A stretch of DNA of 59,328 nt from Alphaproteobacteria bacterium (lineage in GTDB: Bacteria; Pseudomonadota; Alphaproteobacteria; Rickettsiales; JABSSG01): contig JAUIIY010000008.1 of the NCBI GenBank assembly GCA_030431375.1, positions 1 to 59,328 of the forward strand, given 5' to 3'. Both the position numbers and the translations under genes were made by a program. Positions 36,930-45,410 of this stretch are shown in pieces. Below the pieces are notes generated by a model, which was not told the origin of the DNA, ran no database searches, and saw only the letters and a program-made list of their open reading frames with translations. Position 1 is the first letter of the stretch. Every line of letters begins with the position of its first letter.

Positions 36930-37694
36930 TTATTTGGAGATCTCATACAAAACAAAAGAACCAAGAAAGATAAAGAATATACTAAAGGCACTCTTTAGGT
37001 TCTTTTCAGATGCGAAGCGGTGAATAAACTGCCCAATGGTCAATCCAATGAGGCTTGCCGCAATAAAGATTATTGCTGGATGAACTGGAATATGGCTACC
37101 AGAAATATTATAATTTATTACGCTTATTATACCAGTGCATGTTATTATAGCTAAGGATGACGTCATGGCAGTTTTTGGTTTATATCCCATATGAATAATT
37201 GCAGGCACTGCTATAATTCCTCCTGTGATACCAATATATCCATTGAAAAACCCTATTAAGGCACCAGTAAATATACAATATATCGATTCTAGTTTTTTAC
37301 TTAGTTTTTCACCTTCGCTTTCTTCGTCAAAATGTATCTTATAGAACGTTAGAGAGCCTATAACAATGAATATAACACCTTGGATGGCCTCCAATGTAAA
37401 AGGATCGGTTTTTAGGCTTAGGTGAGAACCAATAAACGAAAAAATGACTATGCTAGGCAATATTTTTATAATTAATTTAAAATTCACTTTTTTCTTCACG
37501 ACATTTTTGACTGTTACTAAGCAAGAATTTATTGATGTGTTTAGTATGGCTATAACCAATGCGTTATGAAATGATAGAGGTGTCATTTTATATAATATAT
37601 ATATCGACAGAATATTACTGCCCGCTCCAATCAGACCTAAGATGCTTCCAGAGAGCATTCCGGCCATAATCATCATGAATGTTTCAAATGTCAT
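36930..37694 (-). CDS. TSUP family permease (TauE/SafE-like), copy 1
   Basis: This 254-residue, roughly eight-helix paralogue of the adjacent downstream gene has MIMAGMLSGSILGLIGAGSN early and TGALIGFFNGYIGITGGIIAVP in the second half. Its ATG overlaps the aldolase stop (ATGA), so the two are translationally coupled. The tandem copies may form a heteromer or handle two related anions. No substrate can be named from sequence alone. Confidence 0.87.
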   Translation of the reverse strand: MTFETFMMIMAGMLSGSILGLIGAGSNILSIYILYKMTPLSFHNALVIAILNTSINSCLVTVKNVVKKKVNFKLIIKILPSIVIFSFIGSHLSLKTDPFTLEAIQGVIFIVIGSLTFYKIHFDEESEGEKLSKKLESIYCIFTGALIGFFNGYIGITGGIIAVPAIIHMGYKPKTAMTSSLAIITCTGIISVINYNISGSHIPVHPAIIFIAASLIGLTIGQFIHRFASEKNLKSAFSIFFIFLGSFVLYEISK

Positions 37695-38422
37695 AATTTA
37701 TAATTCGTCGTTATATTATCAAGTTCTCTTATAAGTGCATCCCAGTCGCGTTCTCCTAAATTATCTTCAAATCTAAGCAAATCATGTCTTGTTTTCTCGC
37801 AAACCTCTTTACTTGGATAAATAATATTTTCTTCATTTACGCCATTTAGCATAACTTGTACCTTACAGGCTTGTTCTAAATGGTGAGCAAAAAACATGTT
37901 TTCTTCAATAGTTCTGCCAGAGGTTAAGGTCCCGTGATTTTCCATAATCATCACGAAATTTTTTGTGCCTAAATCTTTAATTAGTCGTTGTGCTTGTTCC
38001 GCTCCCAATTCCAATGAGTCATATTTGTGATAAGATATATGGTCGTATAAATGCAAAGCGAATTGGCTGATAGGTAACAATCCTCTTTTATCGGCAGATA
38101 CAGCGACACCTGCATGAGTGTGAAGGTGGAAAACCGAATTTATATCTTTACGTGCTTTATATATATTACCGTGAATAACATATCCGGTTAGATTATACTG
38201 TTTTTCACTACCAGATATAATATCGCCATCAAATGAAACTTCTAATAATGAAGAGGCGGTTACTTCACTAAATAACATACCTAATGGATATATGAAGAAA
38301 CTATTGCCACTTGAAGACCTAACAGATAAATGAGTATATGTCAGATCATCCATCATCTTATTGGCAAAGATACGGTAAGCTGCTGCAAGTTTAATTTTTT
38401 TTTCTAAATCGGTATTATTCAT
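37691..38422 (-). CDS. Class II aldolase/adducin family protein
   Basis: This is a 243-residue zinc-dependent class II aldolase fold. Metal ligands are suggested by FHLHTHAGVAVSA (near residue 98) and the later MENHGTLTSGRTIEENMF. Members include fuculose- and ribulose-phosphate aldolases/epimerases and methylthioribulose-1-phosphate dehydratase. Many bacterial members of this adducin-like branch have no assigned substrate. Coupling to two TSUP permeases hints at a sulfur- or sugar-acid-related role, which is inference. Confidence 0.85.
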   Translation of the reverse strand: MNNTDLEKKIKLAAAYRIFANKMMDDLTYTHLSVRSSSGNSFFIYPLGMLFSEVTASSLLEVSFDGDIISGSEKQYNLTGYVIHGNIYKARKDINSVFHLHTHAGVAVSADKRGLLPISQFALHLYDHISYHKYDSLELGAEQAQRLIKDLGTKNFVMIMENHGTLTSGRTIEENMFFAHHLEQACKVQVMLNGVNEENIIYPSKEVCEKTRHDLLRFEDNLGERDWDALIRELDNITTNYKL

Positions 38423-38475
38423 ATGGATATCCCTTTTTGATCAATGAATAACATTATCCGGACATCGTGGCAAAT

Positions 38476-38901
38476 TTATGCAGATAAATTTTGGTTGTTT
38501 GGAGTAGATGTTTTAGTCGGATAAGTGTCAACTTTATATACTAAATAGAGAAAACCAAATAAAAAACTATAAATTGGGTTCAAGAAAAACTGATTTTTTT
38601 CTGAGGCGATTTGGCAATGTTTATGTATTTGCTTTCTTACATCAAAAATTAGAATGATCTTAAAAATAAAATATAGAGGAAAGAAGTAACTTGGATATAT
38701 GCTGAGAATTTCGGGTATTAATAGTAAATAGCAAATATATATCGAAAATTTTGGTATGACTTCATGTTTGCTTTTTTTATTGAGAAAATGGGCCATGCGG
38801 TGGAGCCATGCAACCGAATAAATGCCTAATGTAACAATATTCAGAACAATGGCTGCGTATATATTGCTTCTTGGTAATTCTTTCATGTTTGATTCATTCA
38901 T
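38476..38901 (-). CDS. Small membrane protein, DUF4234-like
   Basis: This 141-residue protein opens with RSNIYAAIVLNIVTLGIYSVAWL, a pattern typical of DUF4234 membrane proteins, followed by two or three further hydrophobic helices and a polar tail (TKTSTPNNQNLSA). The function of the family is unknown. It lies downstream of a GC-rich hairpin and upstream of, but not overlapping, the rest of the minus-strand genes. The family assignment is by pattern only. Confidence 0.65.
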   Translation of the reverse strand: MNESNMKELPRSNIYAAIVLNIVTLGIYSVAWLHRMAHFLNKKSKHEVIPKFSIYICYLLLIPEILSIYPSYFFPLYFIFKIILIFDVRKQIHKHCQIASEKNQFFLNPIYSFLFGFLYLVYKVDTYPTKTSTPNNQNLSA

Positions 38902-38996
38902 AATATTGTCGCTTTTTATTCTGACAATAATGATAGCATTAATGTTAGTAATTAAGCAATATTACTAATGTAAGTGTAGAATGATAATTTGTTTTT

Positions 38997-39028
38997 GAGT
39001 ACTCTCGGGAGGGAAGCATCCCTCCCGA
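38997..39028. terminator. GC-rich hairpin beside a GAGTACTC palindrome
   Basis: TCGGGAGGGA (39005-39014) pairs perfectly with TCCCTCCCGA (39019-39028) around the loop AGCA. The 8-base palindrome GAGTACTC (38997-39004) abuts it. On the plus strand the stem is followed by ATAAAAAA. On the minus strand it lacks a U-tract, so it is a terminator candidate for the acetyltransferase gene but not a classical one. It is strikingly GC-rich for this window. Confidence 0.45.
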
Positions 39029-39104
39029 ATAAAAAAGGGGTTATACTATCATAATCTAATAATGGTTATTATTTTTTCAACCCATGTAAAAATTCTTTCA
39101 GATT

Positions 39105-39653
39105 TCAAAGTAGTAATGACATTATGTGAGCGTCATAGAAATTATTAGTAATTTTATGGGCGCGTCTAATAGTGCCTTCTATTTCAAAACCAAATTTCTT
39201 ATATAAAGAAATAGCTCTCTCATTTTCAGTTAAAACTTGTAATTCTAGGCGAGCAATGCCACCCAGCGAAGCCCATTTAATCAATATTTCTAGCATTTTT
39301 TCTGCTATTCCTTTTCCCCAATATGGCTTTGCAATTGATATGCCAAAATTTCCAATATGCTCAAGTCTTGCTTTAGCTGATCTGTCCATAAAAAGTTGGC
39401 CAACAATATTTTTTCTAATTTTTGCAACTAGCATCAATTTTTTCTGTTTCTCAAGACATTCTGTGATGAGCTCCTTCTCTTCTTCAATTGAGACATGAAA
39501 TTCATTTTTGCCGAATGTCAGGAAATTTGTTTCGCCGCCAACCGCATTGAGGAATTTGATAATTGCCTCTGCGTCTATTTGTTTTGCATGATCAATTATA
39601 AGCGATTCATTATCATTGGTTTTGCAGTAGAAAGGAAGAATCATAATGTACAT
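39105..39653 (-). CDS. GNAT family N-acetyltransferase (RimJ/RimL-like)
   Basis: This is a 182-residue acetyltransferase. The acetyl-CoA loop region is FGISIAKPYWGKGIAEKMLEILIKWA, and LQVLTENERAISLYKKFGFEIEGTIRRA is the usual C-terminal GNAT motif. Its substrate (a protein N-terminus, an amine or a small molecule) cannot be read from sequence. It lies downstream of the tRNA-Arg gene on the same strand. Confidence 0.85.
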   Translation of the reverse strand: MYIMILPFYCKTNDNESLIIDHAKQIDAEAIIKFLNAVGGETNFLTFGKNEFHVSIEEEKELITECLEKQKKLMLVAKIRKNIVGQLFMDRSAKARLEHIGNFGISIAKPYWGKGIAEKMLEILIKWASLGGIARLELQVLTENERAISLYKKFGFEIEGTIRRAHKITNNFYDAHIMSLLL

Positions 39654-39705
39654 CTGGTAATTTAAATAATTTTAAATGTTTTTAGCAGATATAAAAAGAT
39701 GAAAG

Positions 39706-39782
39706 TGGCGCACCCGAAAGGATTCGAACCCTTAACCTCTTGATCCGTAGTCAAGTGCTCTATCCAGTTGAGCTACGGGTGC
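39706..39782 (-). tRNA. tRNA-Arg (anticodon ACG)
   Basis: The sequence folds as a complete cloverleaf. The acceptor stem is GCACCCG with CGGGTGC, and the anticodon stem is CTTGA/TCAAG around the loop CTACGGA. The T-arm contains GGTTCGAATCC, and the 3' CCA is encoded. The ACG anticodon would be edited to ICG and read CGU, CGC and CGA arginine codons. It follows rlmN closely on the same strand. Confidence 0.96.
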
Positions 39783-39830
39783 GTAATTGGAAATAATATT
39801 AATAATGTAATGTTATTCTGAATACAAGTT

Positions 39831-40907
39831 TTAAATATTATTTTTTAGCAATTGTGCTTTTGATATTTTTTCACTTTCGCTTTTCAACTGACCACATGCG
39901 GCGAATATATCCCTGCCTCGGGGGGTTCTGACAGTAGTTGGTTGCCCACCCTTGGACAAATAATCGGCAAATTTATGGATCCTATTGTTAGAGGAACACT
40001 CAAAAATTGACCCGGGCCATGGATTGAAAGGTATTAGATTTACAATAGACTCAATGCCTTTGGTTAGTTTTAGCAAACGTTCCGCATCTTCTAAACTATC
40101 GTTAATTTCCTGTAGCATTACATATTCAAAGGTGATCCTTTTCGATTTACTAATATCCTGATATTGACGAACTGTTTCTATTAATTCTTCAATATTATAT
40201 TTTTTATTGAGTGGAACGATATGATTCCTCACCTCATTAGTTGTAGCATGTAAAGACAAAGCTAGGTTAACTCTTAATTCTTCTGCGCATTTCAGGATTT
40301 GAGGAACAACTCCTGAAGTAGAAAGAGTGATTTTACGCCTAGAAATAGCAATTCCATCGTCATCCATAATAATTTTAGCTGCTTTTGCTACATTATCATA
40401 ATTATATAAAGGCTCTCCCATGCCCATAAAAACAATATTTGATATAAGCCTTGTTTCTTGGGTTGATGGCCATTCATTTAGATAATCTCGTGCAACCATA
40501 ATCTGCTGTACGATTTCTCCTGCCTCCAAGTTACGAACTAATCTTTGGGTGCCGGTATGACAAAATTTGCATGTGAGAGTGCAGCCAATCTGAGATGAGA
40601 TGCATAAGGTGCCACGATCCTCTTCTGGTATATATACCATCTCAGCTTCGTTTCCGTCCTTAAATTTGATCAGCCATTTTTTTGTTCCGTCTACCGAAGT
40701 TAGATATTGGGTGACTTCTGGACGATCAATACTAAAAATGTCAGCAAATTTTTCGCGTAATGATTTTGAGATATTGCTCATCTCATCGAAATTAGAGCAG
40801 CCTTTATTAAAAACCCATGACCACAATTGATCAGCTCGGAATTTTTTTTCGCCTATTTCAGAGATTTTATTATAGAGCTCATCTTTAGACAGATTAGTAA
40901 TGTCCAT
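39831..40907 (-). CDS. rlmN: Dual-specificity 23S rRNA/tRNA m2A methyltransferase RlmN
   Basis: This is a 358-residue radical SAM enzyme. The cluster-binding CTLTCKFC has Cys109, Cys113 and Cys116. GMGEPLYNYDNV and ALSLHATTNEVRNHIVPLNKKYN are typical, and the methyl-carrying cysteine lies in FAACGQL near the C-terminus. It methylates A2503 of 23S rRNA and A37 of some tRNAs. It lies between rpmJ and tRNA-Arg on the same strand, a translation-related cluster. Confidence 0.96.
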   Translation of the reverse strand: MDITNLSKDELYNKISEIGEKKFRADQLWSWVFNKGCSNFDEMSNISKSLREKFADIFSIDRPEVTQYLTSVDGTKKWLIKFKDGNEAEMVYIPEEDRGTLCISSQIGCTLTCKFCHTGTQRLVRNLEAGEIVQQIMVARDYLNEWPSTQETRLISNIVFMGMGEPLYNYDNVAKAAKIIMDDDGIAISRRKITLSTSGVVPQILKCAEELRVNLALSLHATTNEVRNHIVPLNKKYNIEELIETVRQYQDISKSKRITFEYVMLQEINDSLEDAERLLKLTKGIESIVNLIPFNPWPGSIFECSSNNRIHKFADYLSKGGQPTTVRTPRGRDIFAACGQLKSESEKISKAQLLKNNI

Positions 40908-40924
40908 GATGAAAGAAACCGCTA

Positions 40925-41050
40925 TTAGCCCTGACGCGCTTTCATGCGTGGATTCTTTTTGTTAATAACGTAAACACGACCTTTACGTCTAACAACGCGA
41001 CAATTCTTGTCTCTTTTTTTAGCAGATTTCAATGATGATAAAACTTTCAT
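40925..41050 (-). CDS. rpmJ: 50S ribosomal protein L36 (short gene)
   Basis: This 41-residue protein starts [20 protein letters not shown] and ends [10 protein letters not shown]. That is the long, cysteine-poor L36 type typical of alphaproteobacteria, lacking the zinc ribbon. L36 is the smallest 50S protein. It is separated from the spc operon, where other bacteria carry it after secY. It precedes rlmN by 17 bases. Confidence 0.95.
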   Translation of the reverse strand: MKVLSSLKSAKKRDKNCRVVRRKGRVYVINKKNPRMKARQG

Positions 41051-41090
41051 CTTAATTAACTCTATTATGCTTGATAAAGATTAGGCTGTA

Positions 41091-41120
41091 TATGTAACAT
41101 GTTTGGTGAAGTGCTGTCAA
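41091..41120 (-). promoter_or_regulatory. Promoter of rpmJ-rlmN
   Basis: On the minus strand TTGACA (41120-41115) is followed after 18 bases by TACATA (41096-41091), about 40 bases before the rpmJ start. The -35 matches consensus exactly. Confidence 0.5.
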
Positions 41121-41189
41121 GAGCAATTATAAAATTAATGGCAAAAAATAAAAAAAGTTCTTACAATTGATTTTGTTGCAAAAGATGAG

Positions 41190-42032
41190 ATGAAGATGTT
41201 GAACAAGAAATATGATTTTTTAACTTTGGCTGAAGGTGTTGTTAAATTTAACCTGATATTTTTCCTGACAGCGATCATATCTATTTTTTATGGTTATATG
41301 TCATCTGAGCGCTTATACCATATTTATGAAGAGCAATTTGTAATAATTGTCGTTTCTTTATTTTGTGGGAAGATATATCAATATTTGAATGGTTATAAAT
41401 TTCGTAATATGGAGATTAAGTTATCGTCCCTATTATTAGGTTATACGATATATGTTGGTTTTTATTTGTTACTACATTATCTGTTTTCTAATTTAGATGA
41501 TGATTTATTAAAAAGCCGAATTGTTAGCCTACTTGCAGGTTATGTTTTTTGGCTTACATGCACCTTTCTGGCAAAATCTAATTTTATGAGTAAGATAATC
41601 CGCTTTTTACATGGAACCTTAGAGTATAAAAATCTTTTTCACCTATTTTTAATGTTTAATTTAGCGTTTCTGGTGATGATTATAGTGATGTTATCGGTAG
41701 GGATGCTTGCTGGCCGATCCTTGTTCGAATCTATTTTTGTAATTTTATATTTCGAAATTGCTTTTATTATATTCCACATTGTCATAGCTAAAGCAGTAGA
41801 TTATATCTGGGACGCGAATCTCTTAAATCAGAATAAAGTTTCAGTGCTGGGATTATATTGCGGGGCAATTTTTTACATCATCAAAGTTAATATAATCAGC
41901 GAAAATGTTCTTGGAATAATTTCAATAGAGAGTGATGTTTCTTTATTTGCATTACTGGCGCTACTTCTCTTTTGGACATTTTTTATTATTTTATTTCACT
42001 TTGAATTAAGATACCCAATCAAACGAAGATAG
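41190..42032 (+). CDS. Orphan polytopic membrane protein
   Basis: I do not recognise this 280-residue protein. It shows about eight hydrophobic segments (for example FNLIFFLTAIISIFYGYM, LLLGYTIYVGFYLLLHYLF and LFALLALLLFWTFFIILFHF). There is no signal peptide or soluble domain. It ends with a basic PIKRR tail, suggesting a cytoplasmic C-terminus. It stands alone, divergent from rpmJ and convergent with the exporter operon. It may be a transporter or a lineage-specific membrane protein. Confidence 0.72.
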   Translation: MKMLNKKYDFLTLAEGVVKFNLIFFLTAIISIFYGYMSSERLYHIYEEQFVIIVVSLFCGKIYQYLNGYKFRNMEIKLSSLLLGYTIYVGFYLLLHYLFSNLDDDLLKSRIVSLLAGYVFWLTCTFLAKSNFMSKIIRFLHGTLEYKNLFHLFLMFNLAFLVMIIVMLSVGMLAGRSLFESIFVILYFEIAFIIFHIVIAKAVDYIWDANLLNQNKVSVLGLYCGAIFYIIKVNIISENVLGIISIESDVSLFALLALLLFWTFFIILFHFELRYPIKRR

Positions 42033-42038
42033 TAGCTT

Positions 42039-42953
42039 TTATTGTTTATCTTCAATAAACACGTCCATTTGCTGGCCTGGATATGCTCCAACGTCTTTAT
42101 TATCAAAATGATATACTATTTTCATAACGCGCATATCAATCTTTTCCGCCGGATCATTCGTGATATTTTTTTTAGGAACAATATTGGGCTGAATTAAGGA
42201 AAATTGAAGAGGAATCCTCTTGTTATCGCTTCCCCTAATTATGCCATATGCCTTGGCAAATTTGTTGAATCTGGCAATGTCTGTTTCATCAATGGTAACA
42301 TCTACTTTCATATTTCTCATGTCGCCCACAATGATTGGTGGGAAACTGCTATCAGTATCGGCATATTCTCCTACTCTGATATTTAGCTGTAAAACCCTAC
42401 CTGAAATAGGGGAGTGTACGGCCAGGCGTTCAAGTCTGGTTTTTAAAATATTATATTCAGCAAGTGATTCGTGATATTGCGCTTTAGCTTTTAACATAGC
42501 GAACCTCTTTTTACTTATTTCTTCATCGCTAACAGTCCCGCTTTTTCCTAAATCTTTATAAAGGTTATAATTATACTCTAGATCTTCAAAGTGAATTCTA
42601 GCTGTGTCAGTCTTAGCCTGGGCATATAGCAGTTCGGCCAAAATTTCACGATCGTCGGTAGTAAATAATTGCTGATTTTTGGTAATTTCCTCGTCTTCCT
42701 CTACATATATTTTAGATACAATGCCTTTAGTATATGGCATAAGCTTATGAGACTTAGTTCTAGGCTCAACAATACCAATGCCAGCGATTTGGTTTTTGAA
42801 AATGGATTTTGGTGGCTCGTTGGTAATTTCCCTTGGCGGTTGTATTTTTTTGTAAGAAATCGAAAATATCGTAAATCCAAGCATAATGATGGCTACCAGA
42901 GGCAGCGCATAAGCAAGTATTTTTTTTATAACTTCTTCAATTCTTCTAAACAT
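42039..42953 (-). CDS. DevB/HlyD-type periplasmic adaptor of an ABC exporter
   Basis: This 304-residue protein has one N-terminal transmembrane helix (about residues 15-35). A lipoyl-like/coiled-coil hairpin follows (YTKGIVSKIYVEEDEEITKNQQLF to LERLAVHSPISGRVLQLNIRVGEY) and then a beta-barrel domain. This is the membrane fusion protein layout of DevB/MacA. I use the ATG at 42953. It overlaps the ATPase gene by 8 bases, so the three exporter genes form one operon. Confidence 0.86.
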   Translation of the reverse strand: MFRRIEEVIKKILAYALPLVAIIMLGFTIFSISYKKIQPPREITNEPPKSIFKNQIAGIGIVEPRTKSHKLMPYTKGIVSKIYVEEDEEITKNQQLFTTDDREILAELLYAQAKTDTARIHFEDLEYNYNLYKDLGKSGTVSDEEISKKRFAMLKAKAQYHESLAEYNILKTRLERLAVHSPISGRVLQLNIRVGEYADTDSSFPPIIVGDMRNMKVDVTIDETDIARFNKFAKAYGIIRGSDNKRIPLQFSLIQPNIVPKKNITNDPAEKIDMRVMKIVYHFDNKDVGAYPGQQMDVFIEDKQ

Positions 42954-43626
42954 GGTCAATTATCCTACCATCATTCATTTTAATGATTCTATCAGCGAAT
43001 TTAAAGATTCTATTGTCGTGGGTTACAATTAGCACTGCTTTATCAGATTCTTGTGATATATTTTTTAGAATTTGCATAACCTGAATACCATTTTGCTCGT
43101 CGAGAGCTGCTGTTGGTTCATCGCAAACTATGAGGTTGGGATTGTGGATCAAGGCTCTTGCTATCGACACTCTTTGTTGTTGTCCACCGGATAGTTGATT
43201 AGGTGTCTTATCCCTATGTTCATATAAGCCAATTTGTTCAAAAATTTTACCAGCCTTTTCTACTGCTTCCTTTAAAGATACGCCATCAGCAATGAGCGGA
43301 ATGGCCGCATTCTCAGCGGCAGTGAGTGTAGGGAGTAAATTATATTGTTGGAAAACAAAGCCAATTTTTCTTCTTCTCAGCAAAACCTTCTCATCGTCAG
43401 TAAACTCAGAAATATCCTGATTATCGATGAATATTTTTCCTGAGGAAGGGGTTAGGATGCCTGTAATTATAGATAGCAAGGTAGTTTTCCCGCAGCCGCT
43501 TGGCCCTACCAGCATGGTTAATTGATTTTTCAGTACAGCAATTGATATGTTATGCAGAACTTCCGTCCAACCGTCTCCTGATGGAAACTTCATGCATATA
43601 TCTTTTGTTTCTACCAAATTTTGCAC
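42946..43626 (-). CDS. DevA/MacB-type ABC exporter ATPase
   Basis: This is a 226-residue ATPase starting at GTG. Walker A GPSGCGKT, the signature LSGGQQQR and Walker B LIVCDEPTAALD are all intact. The sequence is of the LolD/MacB/DevA group. AGAGGA lies five bases before the GTG. It powers the adjacent permease and adaptor and lies between them, 2 bases after the permease gene. Confidence 0.92.
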   Translation of the reverse strand: MQNLVETKDICMKFPSGDGWTEVLHNISIAVLKNQLTMLVGPSGCGKTTLLSIITGILTPSSGKIFIDNQDISEFTDDEKVLLRRRKIGFVFQQYNLLPTLTAAENAAIPLIADGVSLKEAVEKAGKIFEQIGLYEHRDKTPNQLSGGQQQRVSIARALIHNPNLIVCDEPTAALDEQNGIQVMQILKNISQESDKAVLIVTHDNRIFKFADRIIKMNDGRIIDHV

Positions 43627-43628
43627 TG

Positions 43629-44768
43629 CTATCCTCTAAATACAATTGCCGGATCAAGAGTAAGCACTTTACGAATGCTGAAAATAGAGGCGAAGCTCAT
43701 TATCACCAAGATTGTAAAGGCGGTTCCAAGGACAACATCGGAATATAAAGCAAAGCCGCGCATGGCATTTAGGTCGGCCGTGCTCTCAAAAAATAAGGCA
43801 GCTAGCCCAATGCCGATACTGAAGCCCATTGCCCCTACTAACAATGCCTGCAGGAGAACCATGAAAAAAATTTGCTGGTTAGTGGTACCAATAGCTTTTA
43901 ATGCCCCAAACTGCCTCATATTCTCAATGATAAAAATGTAGAATGTTTGAGCTGCAATCGTTGCTCCAACAATGAAACCTAATGTGACGGTAATACCAAA
44001 ATTGATGGGTATGCCTGTTCTGGTTAGGTAATAATTTATGCTGCGCCATTTGAATGATTCGGTCGTATGTGCCTGTAACCCTGTTCCTTTCTCTATTCTT
44101 TTTATGAGCTGGCCTGGGGATTCTCCGTTTTTGGCTTTCGCAAGTATAAAGGACATAGCGCCATTATGGATATTACTGAAATTGCCAGCGAGGCTAAACC
44201 TCGTATATATGATAGGAAAGGTCATAAAAGGCGGTGTTGCTTCACAGATGCCAACTATTTTTGCTCTTTTATCATTAATTTCCAATGTGCGTCCGAGTTG
44301 ATATTTTTCCTTAGGCCAAATAAACTCCCAGCCAGCCTTATCCATGATAATAGCATCTGGTTGCTTCAGGTCTTCCCATTTGCCTAGCAACATTTTTGGA
44401 GGTTGCCCTATGAGTGAGAAATCATCCACACCCATTAAAATTGCTTGCTGCACCTGACTGGAATATGGGCGAACTGTTGTTAAGTTTTTATGTAGAGGGA
44501 CAGCCCATTCTACACCTTTGATTCCCCTAACCTTATAGAGATTTTTGGCAGCGATTGTTTTGCTTTCATCTATGTGACGAACTTCTGGGTGCATAACCCA
44601 AATACCAGCTTCGGTTATATCAGTGATTTGACTGGCAGTCCTGCTTAATATGCCAACGAAAATTGAAACTTGCTGCGACATTAGCAATGTAGCGAAGGTA
44701 ATGCCAAATACTAAACCTAAATATTTGGCTTTATCTCCAACAAGCATTTTGATGGCAACATAATACAT
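43629..44768 (-). CDS. DevC/MacB-type ABC exporter permease
   Basis: This is a 379-residue permease with one N-terminal helix, a large periplasmic domain (about residues 45-250) and three C-terminal helices. FYIFIIENMRQFGALKAIGTTNQQIF is the FtsX-like permease motif. Together with the ATPase and adaptor it should form a type VII, mechanotransducing exporter. The cargo could be a glycolipid, peptide or siderophore and cannot be inferred. An outer-membrane TolC is not encoded in the window. Confidence 0.9.
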   Translation of the reverse strand: MYYVAIKMLVGDKAKYLGLVFGITFATLLMSQQVSIFVGILSRTASQITDITEAGIWVMHPEVRHIDESKTIAAKNLYKVRGIKGVEWAVPLHKNLTTVRPYSSQVQQAILMGVDDFSLIGQPPKMLLGKWEDLKQPDAIIMDKAGWEFIWPKEKYQLGRTLEINDKRAKIVGICEATPPFMTFPIIYTRFSLAGNFSNIHNGAMSFILAKAKNGESPGQLIKRIEKGTGLQAHTTESFKWRSINYYLTRTGIPINFGITVTLGFIVGATIAAQTFYIFIIENMRQFGALKAIGTTNQQIFFMVLLQALLVGAMGFSIGIGLAALFFESTADLNAMRGFALYSDVVLGTAFTILVIMSFASIFSIRKVLTLDPAIVFRG

Positions 44769-44773
44769 AAATT

Positions 44774-45226
44774 TTATTTTTTGCCGGTCGAACCAAATCC
44801 TCCAGATCCTCTTACAGTTTCTGGTAGTTGCTCAACTTGTACAAAATTTCCTTGAGTTACAGGTGCAAAAACCACCTGAGCAATTCTCATGCCGCGCTCA
44901 ACAGCAAAAGCTTCATTTGATAAATTAGCTAGTATCACCATAACCTCTCCTCGGTAATCTGAGTCAATTGTTCCAGGTGTATTAAGTACAGTAATGCCGT
45001 GTTTTATAGCAAGCCCAGATCTTGGTCTGACTTGCGCTTCGTAGCCAACAGGCAAAGCGATTGACAGGCCTGTTGGAATTAGTTTCCGTTGCCCAGGTGC
45101 CAAAATCACTTCCTCATGGATGCTTGCGAGCAGATCCATACCTGCACTGCCCTCAGTTTCATATTTTGGTAGAGGCAAATCTTTTGCTGAGTCTAGAATT
45201 TTTAATTGAATGTCAATTTTGTTCAC
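44774..45226 (-). CDS. dut: Deoxyuridine triphosphatase
   Basis: This 150-residue trimeric dUTPase begins at GTG with AAGGA just upstream. All five motifs are visible: [32 protein letters not shown] and the C-terminal [10 protein letters not shown] lid. It removes dUTP and supplies dUMP for thymidylate synthesis. It lies 5 bases upstream of the exporter permease gene on the same strand, so it may be cotranscribed with it. Confidence 0.96.
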   Translation of the reverse strand: MNKIDIQLKILDSAKDLPLPKYETEGSAGMDLLASIHEEVILAPGQRKLIPTGLSIALPVGYEAQVRPRSGLAIKHGITVLNTPGTIDSDYRGEVMVILANLSNEAFAVERGMRIAQVVFAPVTQGNFVQVEQLPETVRGSGGFGSTGKK

Positions 45227-45306
45227 TGTGATTCCTTGATATTATTTTTTGATATCAGCAAATATTAGCAGAATAATTTTTATTAGTAAAAATATTGCGG
45301 AAATTG

Positions 45307-45334
45307 TTTGACAAATTATCTATAACTTATATTT
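45307..45334 (+). promoter_or_regulatory. Possible promoter for the EamA gene
   Basis: TTGACA (45307-45312) is followed after 16 bases by TATTTT (45329-45334), 76 bases before the start at 45411. The -35 is perfect and the -10 is weak. The 5' leader also contains GTCTTG/CAAGAC arms. Confidence 0.35.
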
Positions 45335-45410
45335 TTGCCATCAAAGAAAGTCTTGTCTTTAACAAACCAAAATTTGTTGTTATTATTAACAAGACGAAAC
45401 AAACGCATAG

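Noticed and set aside
44774-45226. dut as part of a dedicated exporter operon
   Set aside because: The 5-base gap suggests cotranscription, but dut is a housekeeping nucleotide enzyme and the link is probably only positional.
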